Counted from the first letter of the stretch, positions 1 through 9,574 are shown. The stretch is DNA of 64,000 nt from Carnobacterium sp. CP1 (GCF_001483965.1 NZ_CP010796.1:2029501-2093500); one strand, 5' to 3'. The notes: generated by a model from the letters alone, not told the origin. Translations and numbers: made by a program.

Positions 1-1
1 A

Positions 2-661
<660 letters not shown>

Positions 662-675
662 CCCAGTTAAACAAC

Positions 676-717
676 AAAAAGGTTCCAGCAGAATAATTTC
701 TACTGGAACCTTTTTTG
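676..717. terminator. Bidirectional intrinsic terminator
   Basis: A 12-bp stem (AAAAAGGTTCCAG against CTGGAACCTTTTT, with a short loop) flanked by A and T runs lies between the convergent glucosidase and Ca2+-ATPase genes, so it can serve both. Confidence 0.85.
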
Positions 718-729
718 TTAGTATTCATT

Positions 730-3372
730 TTAGAATGCTTTTCCAATCTTCTTAAAGACCAATTTTTGTATTTCCACGAATATCAATGGAAGTATCGACA
801 AAACAACCACAATGATCCAATGGGTCAAACTCATTGGAACAAGAAAGAAAATGTTTGCTAAGAAAGGTACCAAAGCAACGATTGTTAAAATCGAAATGGA
901 TAAAAGAGATGTCCAGAAAACAGTTGGATTTGATAAGAAACCAATTTTAAAAATGGATTCTTTACTTCGGGCATTGAAGATGTGAATAACGGAAGACCAA
1001 CCTAGGATAAGGAAAGCCATCGTTTGTCCAACTTCATGACTTGCGCCGATAGTAGCATCAACCGTGACAGAAGATCCAATATAAAAACCAAGCAAAGTGA
1101 TAATAGTAAAAATAGTCGCGACGATCGCAATGTTACGAGTCATACCACGAGCGAAAATACTTTCGCCTTTTTTCGTTGGTTTTTGTTCCATCAGCGTTGG
1201 ATCTGCCTTTTCTCTACTTAAGCCGAAACCTGGTATTCCATCTGCTACTACGTTAATAAATAAGAGTTGAATAGAAACAACTGGAAGGCCCCAACCAAAG
1301 AGAACAGCAAGCAACATAATAAAAATTTCTGAAATGTTACACGCTAATAAGAAATAGACAGTTTTTTTGATGTTTTCGTAGACTCGACGGCCTTCTTCAA
1401 CGGTATGAACGATTGTAGCAAAGTTATCATCTGTTAAAACCATATCTGCTGCATTTTTAGCAACTTCTGTACCAGCGATTCCCATCGCAGTACCAACATC
1501 TGCTGCTTTTAAAGCTGGCGCATCATTGACTCCGTCACCGGTCATGGCAACTATTTCATCATTGGCTTGCCATGCTTTAACGATTCGAATCTTGTCTTCA
1601 GGCGAGACGCGTGCATAAACGGAAAAGTCTCTAACATTTCCTTTTAGTTCTTCATCCGATAATTTGCTAAGCTCAGCACCCGTAATGGTCTTATCACCTG
1701 GTTCAAAAATCCCGATTTGTTTAGCGATAGCAGTCGCTGTAACAGCGTGGTCACCAGTAATCATAATCGTTTTAATACCAGCTGCTTTTGCTTCTTTAAC
1801 TGCGTCACGACTTTCTTCACGAGGAGGATCGATCATGCCGACGATTCCAGCAAATAGAATATCTTTTTCTAATTCCTCAACTGATAAATCTTTAGGCAAA
1901 TCATCGTATTTTTTGTATCCTACGCCAATCACACGTAAAGCATCTTGTGCAAATGAATCATGTATTTCATGAGCTCTAGTTCCAACTTCATCTGTAATAG
2001 ATGAAAAGTGAACCGGTATACGGTCAAAAGCCCCTTTAGTAATGGAAATATACCCATCTTCTGTTTTATGAACAGTGGTCATTAATTTACGTTCAGAATC
2101 AAACGGAATTTCGTGAACACGTGGGTATTCTTTTTCTAATTCTTTTTTAGGCATTCCTTTTTCTTGCAATAAGCGAATGATGGCTGATTCTGTTGGGTCA
2201 CCAGCAATAACTTCTTCACCATCACGATCTTCGACGGTGGCATTCGAAGCTAAACTCATCATCTTCAAGAGCATTTTCTCATCTTCACCAAATTCAGCAG
2301 TAGCATCAATAGGCGGATGCGGGAAAGCCCACAATTTTTGAATAGTCATTTTATTTTGAGTTAATGTTCCGGTTTTATCTGAAGCAATGACAGAAGCACT
2401 GCCTAATGTCTCAACCGAAGGAATCGTACGGATGATCGCATTGCGTTTGACCATGTTTTGTACCCCGAAAGCTAAACTAATGGTCACAATCACTGGCAAA
2501 GTTTCTGGAACAGCGGCAACAGCTAACGTAACAGCGGTCATTAAGGTTGTAATGAAATCTTCACCTTGGAAAAAATTCAAAATGAAAATCAAAACACCAG
2601 CTAATACAGCAATGATACTTAATTGTTTGCCCAGCTTGTTCATCCGGTCTTGCAGTGGCGTTCTTCCTTGTTTGGTGTTATTAAGTAGACTTGCTACAGC
2701 ACCCATTTCAGTGTCCATTCCAGTTGCAGTAATTATCGTCTTTGCACGACCATTGGTAACCAATGACCCTGAAAAAACGGTATGAAAGACATCCCCAACT
2801 GGAGCATCTTCGTCAACAACGGCATTTTCATCTTTTTCAATAGGCAAACTTTCACCTGTTAAAGCAGATTCTTCCGTTTGTAAATTGCTGCTAGAGATCA
2901 TACGAGCATCTGCTGGAACCATGTCACCAGCTTCAAGAAGTAAAATATCACCGGGTACTAAATCGACGGCGTCAATTTCTTCTGTTTGGTTATCACGGAT
3001 AACCCGAGCTTTTGGAGCAGATAAGCTCTTTAACGATTCTAAAGCGGCTTCTGCATTTCCTTCTTGGCGAATCGCGATGAAAACATTTAAAGCGATGATA
3101 GCGAAAATAACGATTGGTTCTGATAAGTCAGAGGGGTGTTGAGTAATGGCGATGTACGTGGAAATGATTCCAGCTATAATCAAAATAATAACTGTCACTT
3201 CTTTTAAATGATTCAGTATTTTTTTGAAAAGCGAAATGCGTTCCTCTTCTGTAAATTGGTTAGCACCAAATTCTTTCTTTTTTTGTTCAACTTGCTGCGA
3301 CGTAAGCCCGTTTTTCTCGTCGCTCTTTAATGTCTTTATAATGGACTTGATCTGTTTTGTTTTGAAATCCAT
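730..3372 (-). CDS. P-type calcium-transporting ATPase (PacL/LMCA1-like)
   Basis: This is a P2-type ATPase of 880 residues that pumps cations, probably Ca2+, out across the membrane. It has an N-terminal actuator with LTGES, the phosphorylation motif DKTGTLT, the hinge TGDGVND and about ten membrane segments. The M4 motif PETLP and the M5 Glu of NISE match Ca2+-ATPases. M6 reads NVVADGIPG, where SERCA-type pumps have NLVTDGLPA, so one cation ligand (Thr) is Ala. I start at 3372 because AGGAGG lies 5 bases before that ATG; an upstream in-frame ATG at 3408 has no such site. The length equals that of the Listeria LMCA1 pump. Confidence 0.9.
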   Translation of the reverse strand: MDFKTKQIKSIIKTLKSDEKNGLTSQQVEQKKKEFGANQFTEEERISLFKKILNHLKEVTVIILIIAGIISTYIAITQHPSDLSEPIVIFAIIALNVFIAIRQEGNAEAALESLKSLSAPKARVIRDNQTEEIDAVDLVPGDILLLEAGDMVPADARMISSSNLQTEESALTGESLPIEKDENAVVDEDAPVGDVFHTVFSGSLVTNGRAKTIITATGMDTEMGAVASLLNNTKQGRTPLQDRMNKLGKQLSIIAVLAGVLIFILNFFQGEDFITTLMTAVTLAVAAVPETLPVIVTISLAFGVQNMVKRNAIIRTIPSVETLGSASVIASDKTGTLTQNKMTIQKLWAFPHPPIDATAEFGEDEKMLLKMMSLASNATVEDRDGEEVIAGDPTESAIIRLLQEKGMPKKELEKEYPRVHEIPFDSERKLMTTVHKTEDGYISITKGAFDRIPVHFSSITDEVGTRAHEIHDSFAQDALRVIGVGYKKYDDLPKDLSVEELEKDILFAGIVGMIDPPREESRDAVKEAKAAGIKTIMITGDHAVTATAIAKQIGIFEPGDKTITGAELSKLSDEELKGNVRDFSVYARVSPEDKIRIVKAWQANDEIVAMTGDGVNDAPALKAADVGTAMGIAGTEVAKNAADMVLTDDNFATIVHTVEEGRRVYENIKKTVYFLLACNISEIFIMLLAVLFGWGLPVVSIQLLFINVVADGIPGFGLSREKADPTLMEQKPTKKGESIFARGMTRNIAIVATIFTIITLLGFYIGSSVTVDATIGASHEVGQTMAFLILGWSSVIHIFNARSKESIFKIGFLSNPTVFWTSLLSISILTIVALVPFLANIFFLVPMSLTHWIIVVVLSILPLIFVEIQKLVFKKIGKAF

Positions 3373-3444
3373 AACATTCCTCCTATATAGTTTTTTTGCT
3401 GATTTCATTCAGTAGGAAGCAGATGTTTGCTCCTTATATCTATA

Positions 3445-3473
3445 ATTCTAACAAAAAGTAAGAGGTAATGCAA
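3445..3473 (-). promoter_or_regulatory. Promoter of the Ca2+-ATPase gene
   Basis: On the minus strand TTGCAT (3473-3468), a 17-base spacer and TAGAAT (3450-3445) make a good vegetative promoter about 75 bases before the ATG. Confidence 0.6.
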
Positions 3474-3610
3474 GACGGAAACCTTGACAAATAGGTTATT
3501 TTGAGCGACGCCTAAAAAATCAATCGCTTTCATCGTTGCGATGGGGATAATCTCGAAACATTTGTTTGAATTGTTATATTTTTATTAAATTTAAGTAAAA
3601 GATCGTATAC

Positions 3611-3731
3611 ACAAAAAAAGCCACTTGTAAAAACAAGTGGCTAAAAGGAGTAATACCTATTACTTTGGAGGAGTAAAAGGTAAAAATGAAAATATAAAAA
3701 AGTTGGTTGTTATTGGTATGTTTCTACTATA
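3611..3731 (-). ncRNA. Candidate small RNA 1 (C-rich motifs plus terminator)
   Basis: On the minus strand a possible -10 TATAGT (3731-3726) is followed by roughly 105 bases with no plausible ORF and then a strong intrinsic terminator (9-bp stem 3620-3628 with 3633-3641, then seven U). The body carries single-strand CTCCTCC and TTACTCC motifs, complementary to Shine-Dalgarno sequences, as in csRNA- or LhrC-type sRNAs. The neighbouring candidate at 3784-3894 has the same layout. I see no good -35, so the promoter is inferred. Confidence 0.4.
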
Positions 3732-3783
3732 ACGATGAGATATGAAGAAAGTGTGACTAAAGATTAATTTTTATGTTAAGACG

Positions 3784-3894
3784 TAAAAAAAGCTGCCTCA
3801 CATTTGTGAGACAGCTAGGGGATAAGACTCTTTTCATAGGGGAGAAAAGAGAGTAAAAATAAATTGAATTTATTTAAACGACTTGTTGATTCTA
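3784..3894 (-). ncRNA. Candidate small RNA 2, paralogous in layout to candidate 1
   Basis: On the minus strand TAGAAT (3894-3889) precedes about 98 bases ending in a terminator (stem 3791-3802 with 3805-3816 containing one C/A mismatch, then six U). C-rich TCTCCCC and TATCCCC motifs occur in the body, and CTCTTTTC/GAAAAGAG could form a small hairpin. An alternative is that this is only the 3' end of the upstream PfpI-family transcript, about 150 bases away. Confidence 0.4.
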
Positions 3895-3969
3895 TCAGAA
3901 AAAGATGAGAAGAACATGAAAGTCGGTTAAAGGTTTTAATAGTTTCAATGAAGCAGTCGCATTGCTATT

Positions 3970-4485
3970 CTAAGCTAACGCTTCTACGATGGCTTTATTA
4001 AAAGCCGGCAAGTCTTTAGGGGTACGGCTGGTAATCAAGCCGCTCTCGTCGGTCACAACTTCGCTGTCTTCATATAAAGCACCGGCATTTTTCAAATCAA
4101 CACCGACTTGTTTAACAGAAGTCATTTTTTTGCCTTTGACTACTTCAGCATTGATGAGAAGCTGTGGACCATGACAAATAGCAAAAATCGGTTTTTTAGC
4201 ATCCGCAAATTGTTTAACAAATGTTAAAAAGCGCTCATCTGCACGTAATTGGTCAGGCGAGAAGCCTCCTGGGATGAGTAAAGCATCAAACTCGTCTGGA
4301 GAAACATCATCGATACTTTTATCAATTGTGATCGTCGCATCGCCTTTTTCTCCCGTAACTTGATTGCCTGCTTTTTCTTCAATAGTAGTAACTTCATGTC
4401 CAGCTTTTTCCAATGCATCTTTTGGGGAGGTGAATTCGACATCTTCAAATAAATTCGTAACAACTACTGCAACTTTTTTTCCCAT
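3970..4485 (-). CDS. PfpI/DJ-1 family stress protein (protein/glyoxal deglycase-like)
   Basis: The 171-residue product belongs to the class I glutamine amidotransferase-like PfpI/YhbO/YraA group, cytoplasmic proteins tied to carbonyl and oxidative stress. The nucleophile elbow AICHGPQ holds the conserved Cys-His, and LLIPGGFSPD is the usual family loop. GAGGG precedes the start. The next gene, transcribed divergently, is methylglyoxal synthase, so both neighbours concern methylglyoxal chemistry; that functional link is my inference. The exact activity (protease, deglycase or glyoxalase III) cannot be told from sequence alone. Confidence 0.85.
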   Translation of the reverse strand: MGKKVAVVVTNLFEDVEFTSPKDALEKAGHEVTTIEEKAGNQVTGEKGDATITIDKSIDDVSPDEFDALLIPGGFSPDQLRADERFLTFVKQFADAKKPIFAICHGPQLLINAEVVKGKKMTSVKQVGVDLKNAGALYEDSEVVTDESGLITSRTPKDLPAFNKAIVEALA

Positions 4486-4765
4486 GTTTTTATTCCCTCT
4501 TTCTATGGTTGATTAATTTAAGTGTAACGTAAGTGAAAAAGCGACTCAAGAATAAACACTCATTGTAAAACTTACTGCGTTTTTTTGGGGCGGAATCCTA
4601 TAACAGAGGATGAGCTGCAATTAAAAGAAATTTTCTCTTTTCTATTACTTTCCCAAAAAAAATTGATACTATCCGGTTTTTCAATAAAGTATGCGATTCC
4701 ACAATTTGCATGTTATTATTAATATAGGACAGAAGAAGTAAAGGATAAAGGATGGAGGAATAAAA

Positions 4766-5194
4766 ATGAATATTGCACTGATTGCTCACGATAAGAAAAA
4801 AGATGAAATGGTTAAATTAATTTCATCTTATCAAGATATTTTGAAAGAGCATGTCCTTTATGCGACAGGAACCACGGGACAAAGAATCGTGGATGCTACA
4901 GGATTAGACGTTCACCGGTTTAAGTCAGGGCCATTAGGTGGCGACCAACAAATTGGAGCCTATATTTCAGATGATAAAATAGACATGGTGATTTTTTTAA
5001 GAGACCCGTTAACAGCTCAGCCTCATGAACCAGATATCACTGCATTGCTCCGCTTGAGCGATGTCTATGAAATTCCATTAGCAACGAATATGGGAACAGG
5101 TGAAATTTTATTGCGTGGATTAGGCGAAGGGTTAGTAGATTGGCGCAAAATCCACCACCATGCTGGACGAGAAATATTGAATACAGATGTTTAA
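4766..5194 (+). CDS. mgsA: Methylglyoxal synthase
   Basis: The 142-residue product converts dihydroxyacetone phosphate to methylglyoxal and phosphate, a bypass of lower glycolysis. It starts [12 protein letters not shown] and shows TGTTG and [10 protein letters not shown], the phosphate-binding and catalytic Asp region of MgsA, and [18 protein letters not shown] precedes the ATG. It stands alone, with a terminator directly behind it. Confidence 0.96.
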   Translation: MNIALIAHDKKKDEMVKLISSYQDILKEHVLYATGTTGQRIVDATGLDVHRFKSGPLGGDQQIGAYISDDKIDMVIFLRDPLTAQPHEPDITALLRLSDVYEIPLATNMGTGEILLRGLGEGLVDWRKIHHHAGREILNTDV

Positions 5195-5200
5195 TAAGAA

Positions 5201-5244
5201 ATGAGTTCCTTCATTAATAACACAATGAAGGAACTCATTTTTTT
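5201..5244. terminator. Intrinsic terminator, probably bidirectional
   Basis: GAGTTCCTTCATT pairs with AATGAAGGAACTC and is followed by a T run. It sits between mgsA and the convergent hypothetical gene. Confidence 0.85.
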
Positions 5245-5246
5245 GA

Positions 5247-5813
5247 TTATTTTAGTGAATCCATTGTTTCTTTGAAGGTTATCTGACTTTCTTTAAAATC
5301 ATCCAGTGCATCACTTAAATGATCAATACTGATTTCATCATTCGTAATTCCTATTTCGTTTATAAGGTCTTCAAAATGAATTAAGGTATCCTGTGTTTTT
5401 TGAGCACTGGAAACAGCAGCATCTCTGCTTTCTTTAAAGGTATCAGCGGTATCAGGAACTCGTTTTAAAAAATCACTAACTAATATTTCGAAATCTTCAA
5501 TGACTTTATTAAAACTTTCTTCTGTGGTTTCTCCGCTTTCTATCCCATCCATTTGTTTGGAAAAAGCACTCATAAGATACACATAGGCTATTTCATATTC
5601 TGGATAAAGAGATTGATAGGTCGTATCGTTTTGGCTTAGATTAGCAAGAGCAGCTTCTTGAGCGCTGGTCTCAGAGATAGGCGTTTCAGAACGATTCGGA
5701 CCACTGATCGTTAAGTAGGCCGTTAATCCAATCATACATACGACTATGATTGCTGCAATGATTAAAACTATTTTCCATGGTTGTTTCTTATTCGGGTCTG
5801 TTTCGTTTTTGAT
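5247..5813 (-). CDS. Hypothetical membrane-anchored protein, unusual start
   Basis: I do not recognise this protein of about 188 residues. One hydrophobic segment near the N terminus (KIVLIIAAIIVVCMIGLTAYL) would anchor it, with an acidic, mostly helical remainder outside the cell. A TTG at 5828 opens the longest frame, but that codon is part of the Shine-Dalgarno-like TTGGAGGGG itself. Six bases after GGAGGGG the frame reads ATC AAA AAC GAA, exactly where ATG would be expected, and no ATG, GTG or TTG follows before the membrane segment. Translation may start at ATC (5813), as infC uses a non-AUG codon, or the start codon is mutated. Confidence 0.6.
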   Translation of the reverse strand: MKNETDPNKKQPWKIVLIIAAIIVVCMIGLTAYLTISGPNRSETPISETSAQEAALANLSQNDTTYQSLYPEYEIAYVYLMSAFSKQMDGIESGETTEESFNKVIEDFEILVSDFLKRVPDTADTFKESRDAAVSSAQKTQDTLIHFEDLINEIGITNDEISIDHLSDALDDFKESQITFKETMDSLK

Positions 5814-5887
5814 AAAGCACCCCTCCAACTCTATATATAGTGATCAGTGTAACTTTAAGGTTTCTCTGCTGTTTTGTCAATCAACGA

Positions 5888-6814
5888 TTAAAATTGAGCG
5901 AACACTACTCCAATCGTATACAAAATAGGGTAAAGCATCATGATAGCAGCCATATTTTTTAAGGCAACTGGAAAGGTTTTTTGTTTATCTTGAACTTCAA
6001 AATAAGGCGATAAGCTTTTCCAATATTTGGGAAACAAAAGAACCAGCAACAAGATAGGGAATGGAGCTAACTTCAAGTAAACCAGCAAAATCAACCATAA
6101 AAAATTAAAAACAAATACGACTTTAAATAATTGCACAGCTTTCTTTTTACCTAAGTAATAGACTAATGTTTTTCGCCCATTTACAATATCTTCTTCTAGG
6201 TCACAAGTATTATTGGCCAATAAGTTGTTAAACATCATGACCACCATTGGCAAACTAATGAAGAAAACTAATTTTATGGTGTGGAAAGAAAAATCAACCT
6301 GATCATACAAACACAAATAAGCACCAATTAAAGGAATGACAAAACCGCTGAACAAAGAGGTAACTGTTTCAGCAATGGGCAAACTATTTAATGGTTTTGG
6401 CCCTGATGAGTAAAATAAACCAACATAAAAACCTAGTACGCCTAATCCCAATAACACTAAATTGGTAGACCAGACTAGTAGCAGACCAAAAAAAGAAGCC
6501 AATGCTAAAAAGAATAGAAAAGCTTTCTTTACCGTTGCTAGATTCAGATTTTCTCTTCCGATGATATTTGATTTTACTTTGTAATCATGAGCGTCTGAAG
6601 CATTTTTATAATCCATATAGTTATTAAAAATATTAACGGCCACATGGAAAAAAAGAATCGTTAAAACGTATAAAATTATCCGCCAGTTCCAAGTATGGTT
6701 GTAGTGGTAAGTTGAAAAAGAAACTCCTAATAGAATTAAAAAAAGGTTTAAGGGAGAAGTGTAGATTTCTCCAAGTTCCCATAATACTTTAAATTTAGCT
6801 TTGATCGTATCCAT
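5888..6814 (-). CDS. menA: UbiA-family prenyltransferase, MenA-like
   Basis: The 308-residue, multi-pass membrane protein resembles 1,4-dihydroxy-2-naphthoate polyprenyltransferase of menaquinone synthesis. The first Asp-rich motif is NIFNNYMDYKNASDAHD and the second is NNLLANNTCDLEEDIVNGRKT, the latter ending in the NGRKTL typical of MenA. About eight hydrophobic helices are visible. AGGAG directly abuts the ATG at 6814, which is tighter than normal, so the true start is uncertain. No other men gene is nearby, so use for demethylmenaquinone in a respiring lactic acid bacterium is inferred from family. Confidence 0.8.
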   Translation of the reverse strand: MDTIKAKFKVLWELGEIYTSPLNLFLILLGVSFSTYHYNHTWNWRIILYVLTILFFHVAVNIFNNYMDYKNASDAHDYKVKSNIIGRENLNLATVKKAFLFFLALASFFGLLLVWSTNLVLLGLGVLGFYVGLFYSSGPKPLNSLPIAETVTSLFSGFVIPLIGAYLCLYDQVDFSFHTIKLVFFISLPMVVMMFNNLLANNTCDLEEDIVNGRKTLVYYLGKKKAVQLFKVVFVFNFLWLILLVYLKLAPFPILLLVLLFPKYWKSLSPYFEVQDKQKTFPVALKNMAAIMMLYPILYTIGVVFAQF

Positions 6815-7139
6815 CTCCTGAAAATAAGCCTGTAACAGACAGGTTTAATGTAATAGTATAGTTGTAAATTTGGCAACCATTTTATGTACAAAAAGAACGG
6901 CAGTCTATGCGCGTTAGACTCTGTTCAAAATGGTTTATCGGACTAAGCACAGGATGATTTTTTATGCCTCCTAACATTGAATTGCCTAGTTTGATCGCCC
7001 AGTGAAACGATTTAAGTACAGTTTTAAATGGGTTTCTCCTTAAGAAGTATATCAGTTACTATCTTACAACGATAGTTAATTTGAGTCGATTTCAAGAGCT
7101 TTTTATGACGGATAGTGACGTCCTGTTATAGATCAACAT
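6815..7139. other. Intergenic stretch without a recognised gene
   Basis: This 325-base gap before the MenA-like gene must hold its promoter. Only a short inverted repeat (AGTCTA/TAGACT near 6903-6922) stands out. I see no coding potential on either strand beyond very short frames without ribosome sites. Confidence 0.4.
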
Positions 7140-7186
7140 AAAAAAAGCTAAAGTCATGGACTGCTTGGGCATACATGGCTTTAGTT
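7140..7186 (-). terminator. Terminator of the FMN reductase gene
   Basis: Minus-strand stem ACTAAAGCCATG against CATGACTTTAGC followed by seven U, 40 bases after the stop codon. Confidence 0.7.
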
Positions 7187-7224
7187 TCTGACAGAATTTA
7201 TTTATACTGATAAGCAAAGAGAAC

Positions 7225-7779
7225 TCAACTGTTTTTTTCAATCAATTCAACAAAAGCATTGACGATGGATTGGAAAAACTGCAGAGTATTTGGATTAGTG
7301 ATGGAGCCGTCTTCTTGAAGCAGCTTTGTTACGTTTCCGATATAAGCTTCTGGTTGTTGGACAGTCGGCATGTTTAGGAACACTAAGGATTGGCGTAAAT
7401 GATGATTTGCACCGAATCCGCTGATAGCTCCTGGAGAAACACTGACGATAGCTGCGGGTTTAGCATTCCAAACACTCGAACCGGCTGGACGTGACCCAAT
7501 ATCTAGCGCATTTTTTAACACGCCGGGAACGGAACGGTTGTATTCAGGGGTTACGAATAAAATAGCATCCATTTTGCCAATCGCATTACGGAAGGTCTTC
7601 CAATTTTCAGGAACGTTTCCTTCATCATCAAAATCCTGATTATAGATATCTAACCCATTGATATCAATAAAGGAGATATGGTATTCTTCAGGAAATAAGG
7701 TAGAAAATACTTTTGCAACTTGTTTGCTGTAAGAACCTTTACGAAGACTTCCAACTAAGACACCGATATTTTTTGTCAT
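7225..7779 (-). CDS. NADPH-dependent FMN reductase family protein
   Basis: The 184-residue flavodoxin-fold protein belongs to the FMN_red family (azoreductase/chromate reductase/YwqN type). The phosphate-binding loop GSLRKGSYSKQ is near the N terminus and TPEYNRSVPGVLKNALD is the strongly conserved second flavin-binding motif. It is expected to bind FMN and reduce quinones, azo compounds or metal oxyanions with NAD(P)H; the substrate cannot be read from sequence. The DHFR-family gene next door is divergently transcribed and may share the intergenic promoter region. Confidence 0.88.
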   Translation of the reverse strand: MTKNIGVLVGSLRKGSYSKQVAKVFSTLFPEEYHISFIDINGLDIYNQDFDDEGNVPENWKTFRNAIGKMDAILFVTPEYNRSVPGVLKNALDIGSRPAGSSVWNAKPAAIVSVSPGAISGFGANHHLRQSLVFLNMPTVQQPEAYIGNVTKLLQEDGSITNPNTLQFFQSIVNAFVELIEKNS

Positions 7780-7950
7780 AATGATGAACTCCTTTTAATG
7801 AATTATTTTCGTTACTTCAAATTTACCGCTCATAATTTAAAAACGCAACTAATGACGCTTGTTGCTAGCGAACAAGTCAACAGTCAAGAAAGGCACAATT
7901 TGATAGCCATTCTTTTAATGGAACAACTAAATCATATGGAGGTTTATACG

Positions 7951-8484
7951 ATGAGCAAACAAAGAAAAACAGTATTTTATGGGGCGATCAGTTTAGACGG
8001 GTATTTAGCAAGAAAAAACCATTTATTGGATTGGTTAATAGGGACTGAAGGTGAAAATGACACCAGCTATCCAGAATTTTATGAAACCGTTGATACGCTG
8101 ATCATGGGCAGAAAAACCTATGAACAAATGCTGTTGCTTTCGCCGGAAGAATTTCCTTACAAAGGTAAAAAATGTTATGTTTTTTCAAGAACGTTGACCG
8201 GTTCAACTGAGTTTGTCACGTTTGTAAATTCCGACTTAGCGAATTTTGTTAAATCGTTAACCAGCCAAACAGGTAAAAGGATTTGGATCGTGGGTGGTGG
8301 CGAAGTGCTGAAGCCTCTTCTTGAAGAGAAACTGGTAGATGAATTTATCATACAGCTCACTCCAGTTATTATTGGGAACGGCATTCCGTTATTTGTACCT
8401 GGTGATTATGAAAATAAATTGTTATTGAAAGACGTAAAGCAATACCACCAATTTGTAGAAGTTCATTACGAACAAACTGAATAA
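7951..8484 (+). CDS. Dihydrofolate reductase / RibD C-terminal family protein
   Basis: The 177-residue product is of the YwjB/YyaP/RibD_C type, NADPH-dependent reductases of unknown substrate. Visible are FYGAISLDGYLAR at the N terminus, LIMGRKTYEQML, and GGGEVLKPLLEEKLVDEF, the dinucleotide-binding region. The frame is open from 7798, but TGGAGG lies 8 bases before the ATG at 7951 and homologous proteins begin at this point, so I use 7951. It is not the essential FolA type. A terminator follows at 8572. Confidence 0.85.
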   Translation: MSKQRKTVFYGAISLDGYLARKNHLLDWLIGTEGENDTSYPEFYETVDTLIMGRKTYEQMLLLSPEEFPYKGKKCYVFSRTLTGSTEFVTFVNSDLANFVKSLTSQTGKRIWIVGGGEVLKPLLEEKLVDEFIIQLTPVIIGNGIPLFVPGDYENKLLLKDVKQYHQFVEVHYEQTE

Positions 8485-8571
8485 AAAAAGTGAACCAGCT
8501 GATACCAAGCGGATGAAGGCAGAAATGTCTGATTAGGTACCATCTCTGACTGCTGATCAACTTACTCGATC

Positions 8572-8602
8572 AACCCGTTTCTCTTATTGAAACGGGTTTT
8601 TA
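8572..8602 (+). terminator. Intrinsic terminator
   Basis: AACCCGTTTC pairs with GAAACGGGTT across a 7-base loop and is followed by T-rich sequence. Confidence 0.75.
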
Positions 8603-8631
8603 TGTTTAACCGTCTATCAAATAACCGTCTA

Positions 8632-9480
8632 TCAAAGTTTCGTCTGAGAAATCACTTTCCGGACTTCTTCAAGTGAATGCGTCGCAAAATCACCCGTTTT
8701 AAACATAACACTAACAAATAAAGCATCTATCAAACTTAGCTGTGTGATGCGAGAAGTCAGAGCCTCAGAACGATAGTCGGTTTCTTCAGCGGTCGATAAC
8801 AACAAAGCATCTGCGAATTTCGCTAAAGGAGAAAGCGAGTAACTAGTGATAATGATTGCTTTGGCTTTTTTTTCTTTAATGATTTCTGCCAATTGTATAG
8901 TGTCTTTGGTGATGCCAGAATGAGAAATAATGATGGCACAATCGTTTTCAGTTAACCGAGAGGCTTGCATCATTTGGATATGAGTGTCTTGTGTATACAT
9001 ACAATTTAGTGGCGTACGTAAAAATTTATGATAGGCATCCATGGCAATAATACTAGAGCCGCCGACACCAAAGAAACCAACCGTTTTGGCAGCAGTCAGA
9101 AACTGGACAGCTTTGATCAGTTCTTGTTCATCCAATAACTTTTTTGTGTCATTTAAGGATTTAATATTGGATTCAAAGACTTTTTGTGCCATTAGCAGTT
9201 CATTATCTTCTTTAGAAATATTTTCGTGGATAGATAAAGCCCCGTTTACTTTTTCTGAAGCTAAGGCAATTTTGAAATCTTGAAACCCTTTATAACCTAA
9301 CCGCTTACAAAAACGGAAAAAAGTAGCATCAGCAACTTGAATCGTATCGGAGATATTGCTGATGGTTCCATGCATGACTTCTTCGGGATGCAAAAGAATA
9401 AAATCCGCAATCTTTTTTTCTTTGCTGCTTAAATCACGATAGATAGATTTGATTTTTAAGTTGATATCTTGGTTTTTCAT
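8632..9480 (-). CDS. RpiR-family transcriptional regulator
   Basis: The 282-residue regulator has an N-terminal HTH_6 domain (residues about 1-77, with ATFFRFCKRLGYKGFQDFK as recognition region) and a C-terminal SIS sugar-phosphate domain (about 120-250, with GFFGVGGSSIIA and IIISHSGITKDT). Such proteins sense phosphosugars. It is divergent from the 6-phosphogluconate dehydrogenase gene and very likely controls it; two copies of GAAAAAATATT lie in between. AGGTGA precedes the ATG. The 14-base AACCGTCTATCAAA is duplicated in tandem at its 3' end. Confidence 0.88.
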   Translation of the reverse strand: MKNQDINLKIKSIYRDLSSKEKKIADFILLHPEEVMHGTISNISDTIQVADATFFRFCKRLGYKGFQDFKIALASEKVNGALSIHENISKEDNELLMAQKVFESNIKSLNDTKKLLDEQELIKAVQFLTAAKTVGFFGVGGSSIIAMDAYHKFLRTPLNCMYTQDTHIQMMQASRLTENDCAIIISHSGITKDTIQLAEIIKEKKAKAIIITSYSLSPLAKFADALLLSTAEETDYRSEALTSRITQLSLIDALFVSVMFKTGDFATHSLEEVRKVISQTKL

Positions 9481-9531
9481 GTTTTCACCTGCTTAAAAGA
9501 GTTGAGATAAGTATAGCATATCGCTACCGAA

Positions 9532-9574
9532 GAAAAAATATTTTTTTATTATTGTTGCAAAAAGAAAAAATATT
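9532..9574. promoter_or_regulatory. Candidate RpiR operator, two GAAAAAATATT repeats
   Basis: GAAAAAATATT occurs at 9532-9542 and again at 9564-9574, 32 bases apart (about three helical turns). The first copy lies within the perfect palindrome AAAAAATATTTTTT. The second overlaps the spacer of the plus-strand promoter. Confidence 0.4.

Noticed and set aside
8608-8634. Tandem 14-base repeat AACCGTCTATCAAA as start of a CRISPR-like or satellite array
   Set aside because: Only two adjacent copies with a 0-base spacer, no further copies; a small slippage duplication at the rpiR stop.
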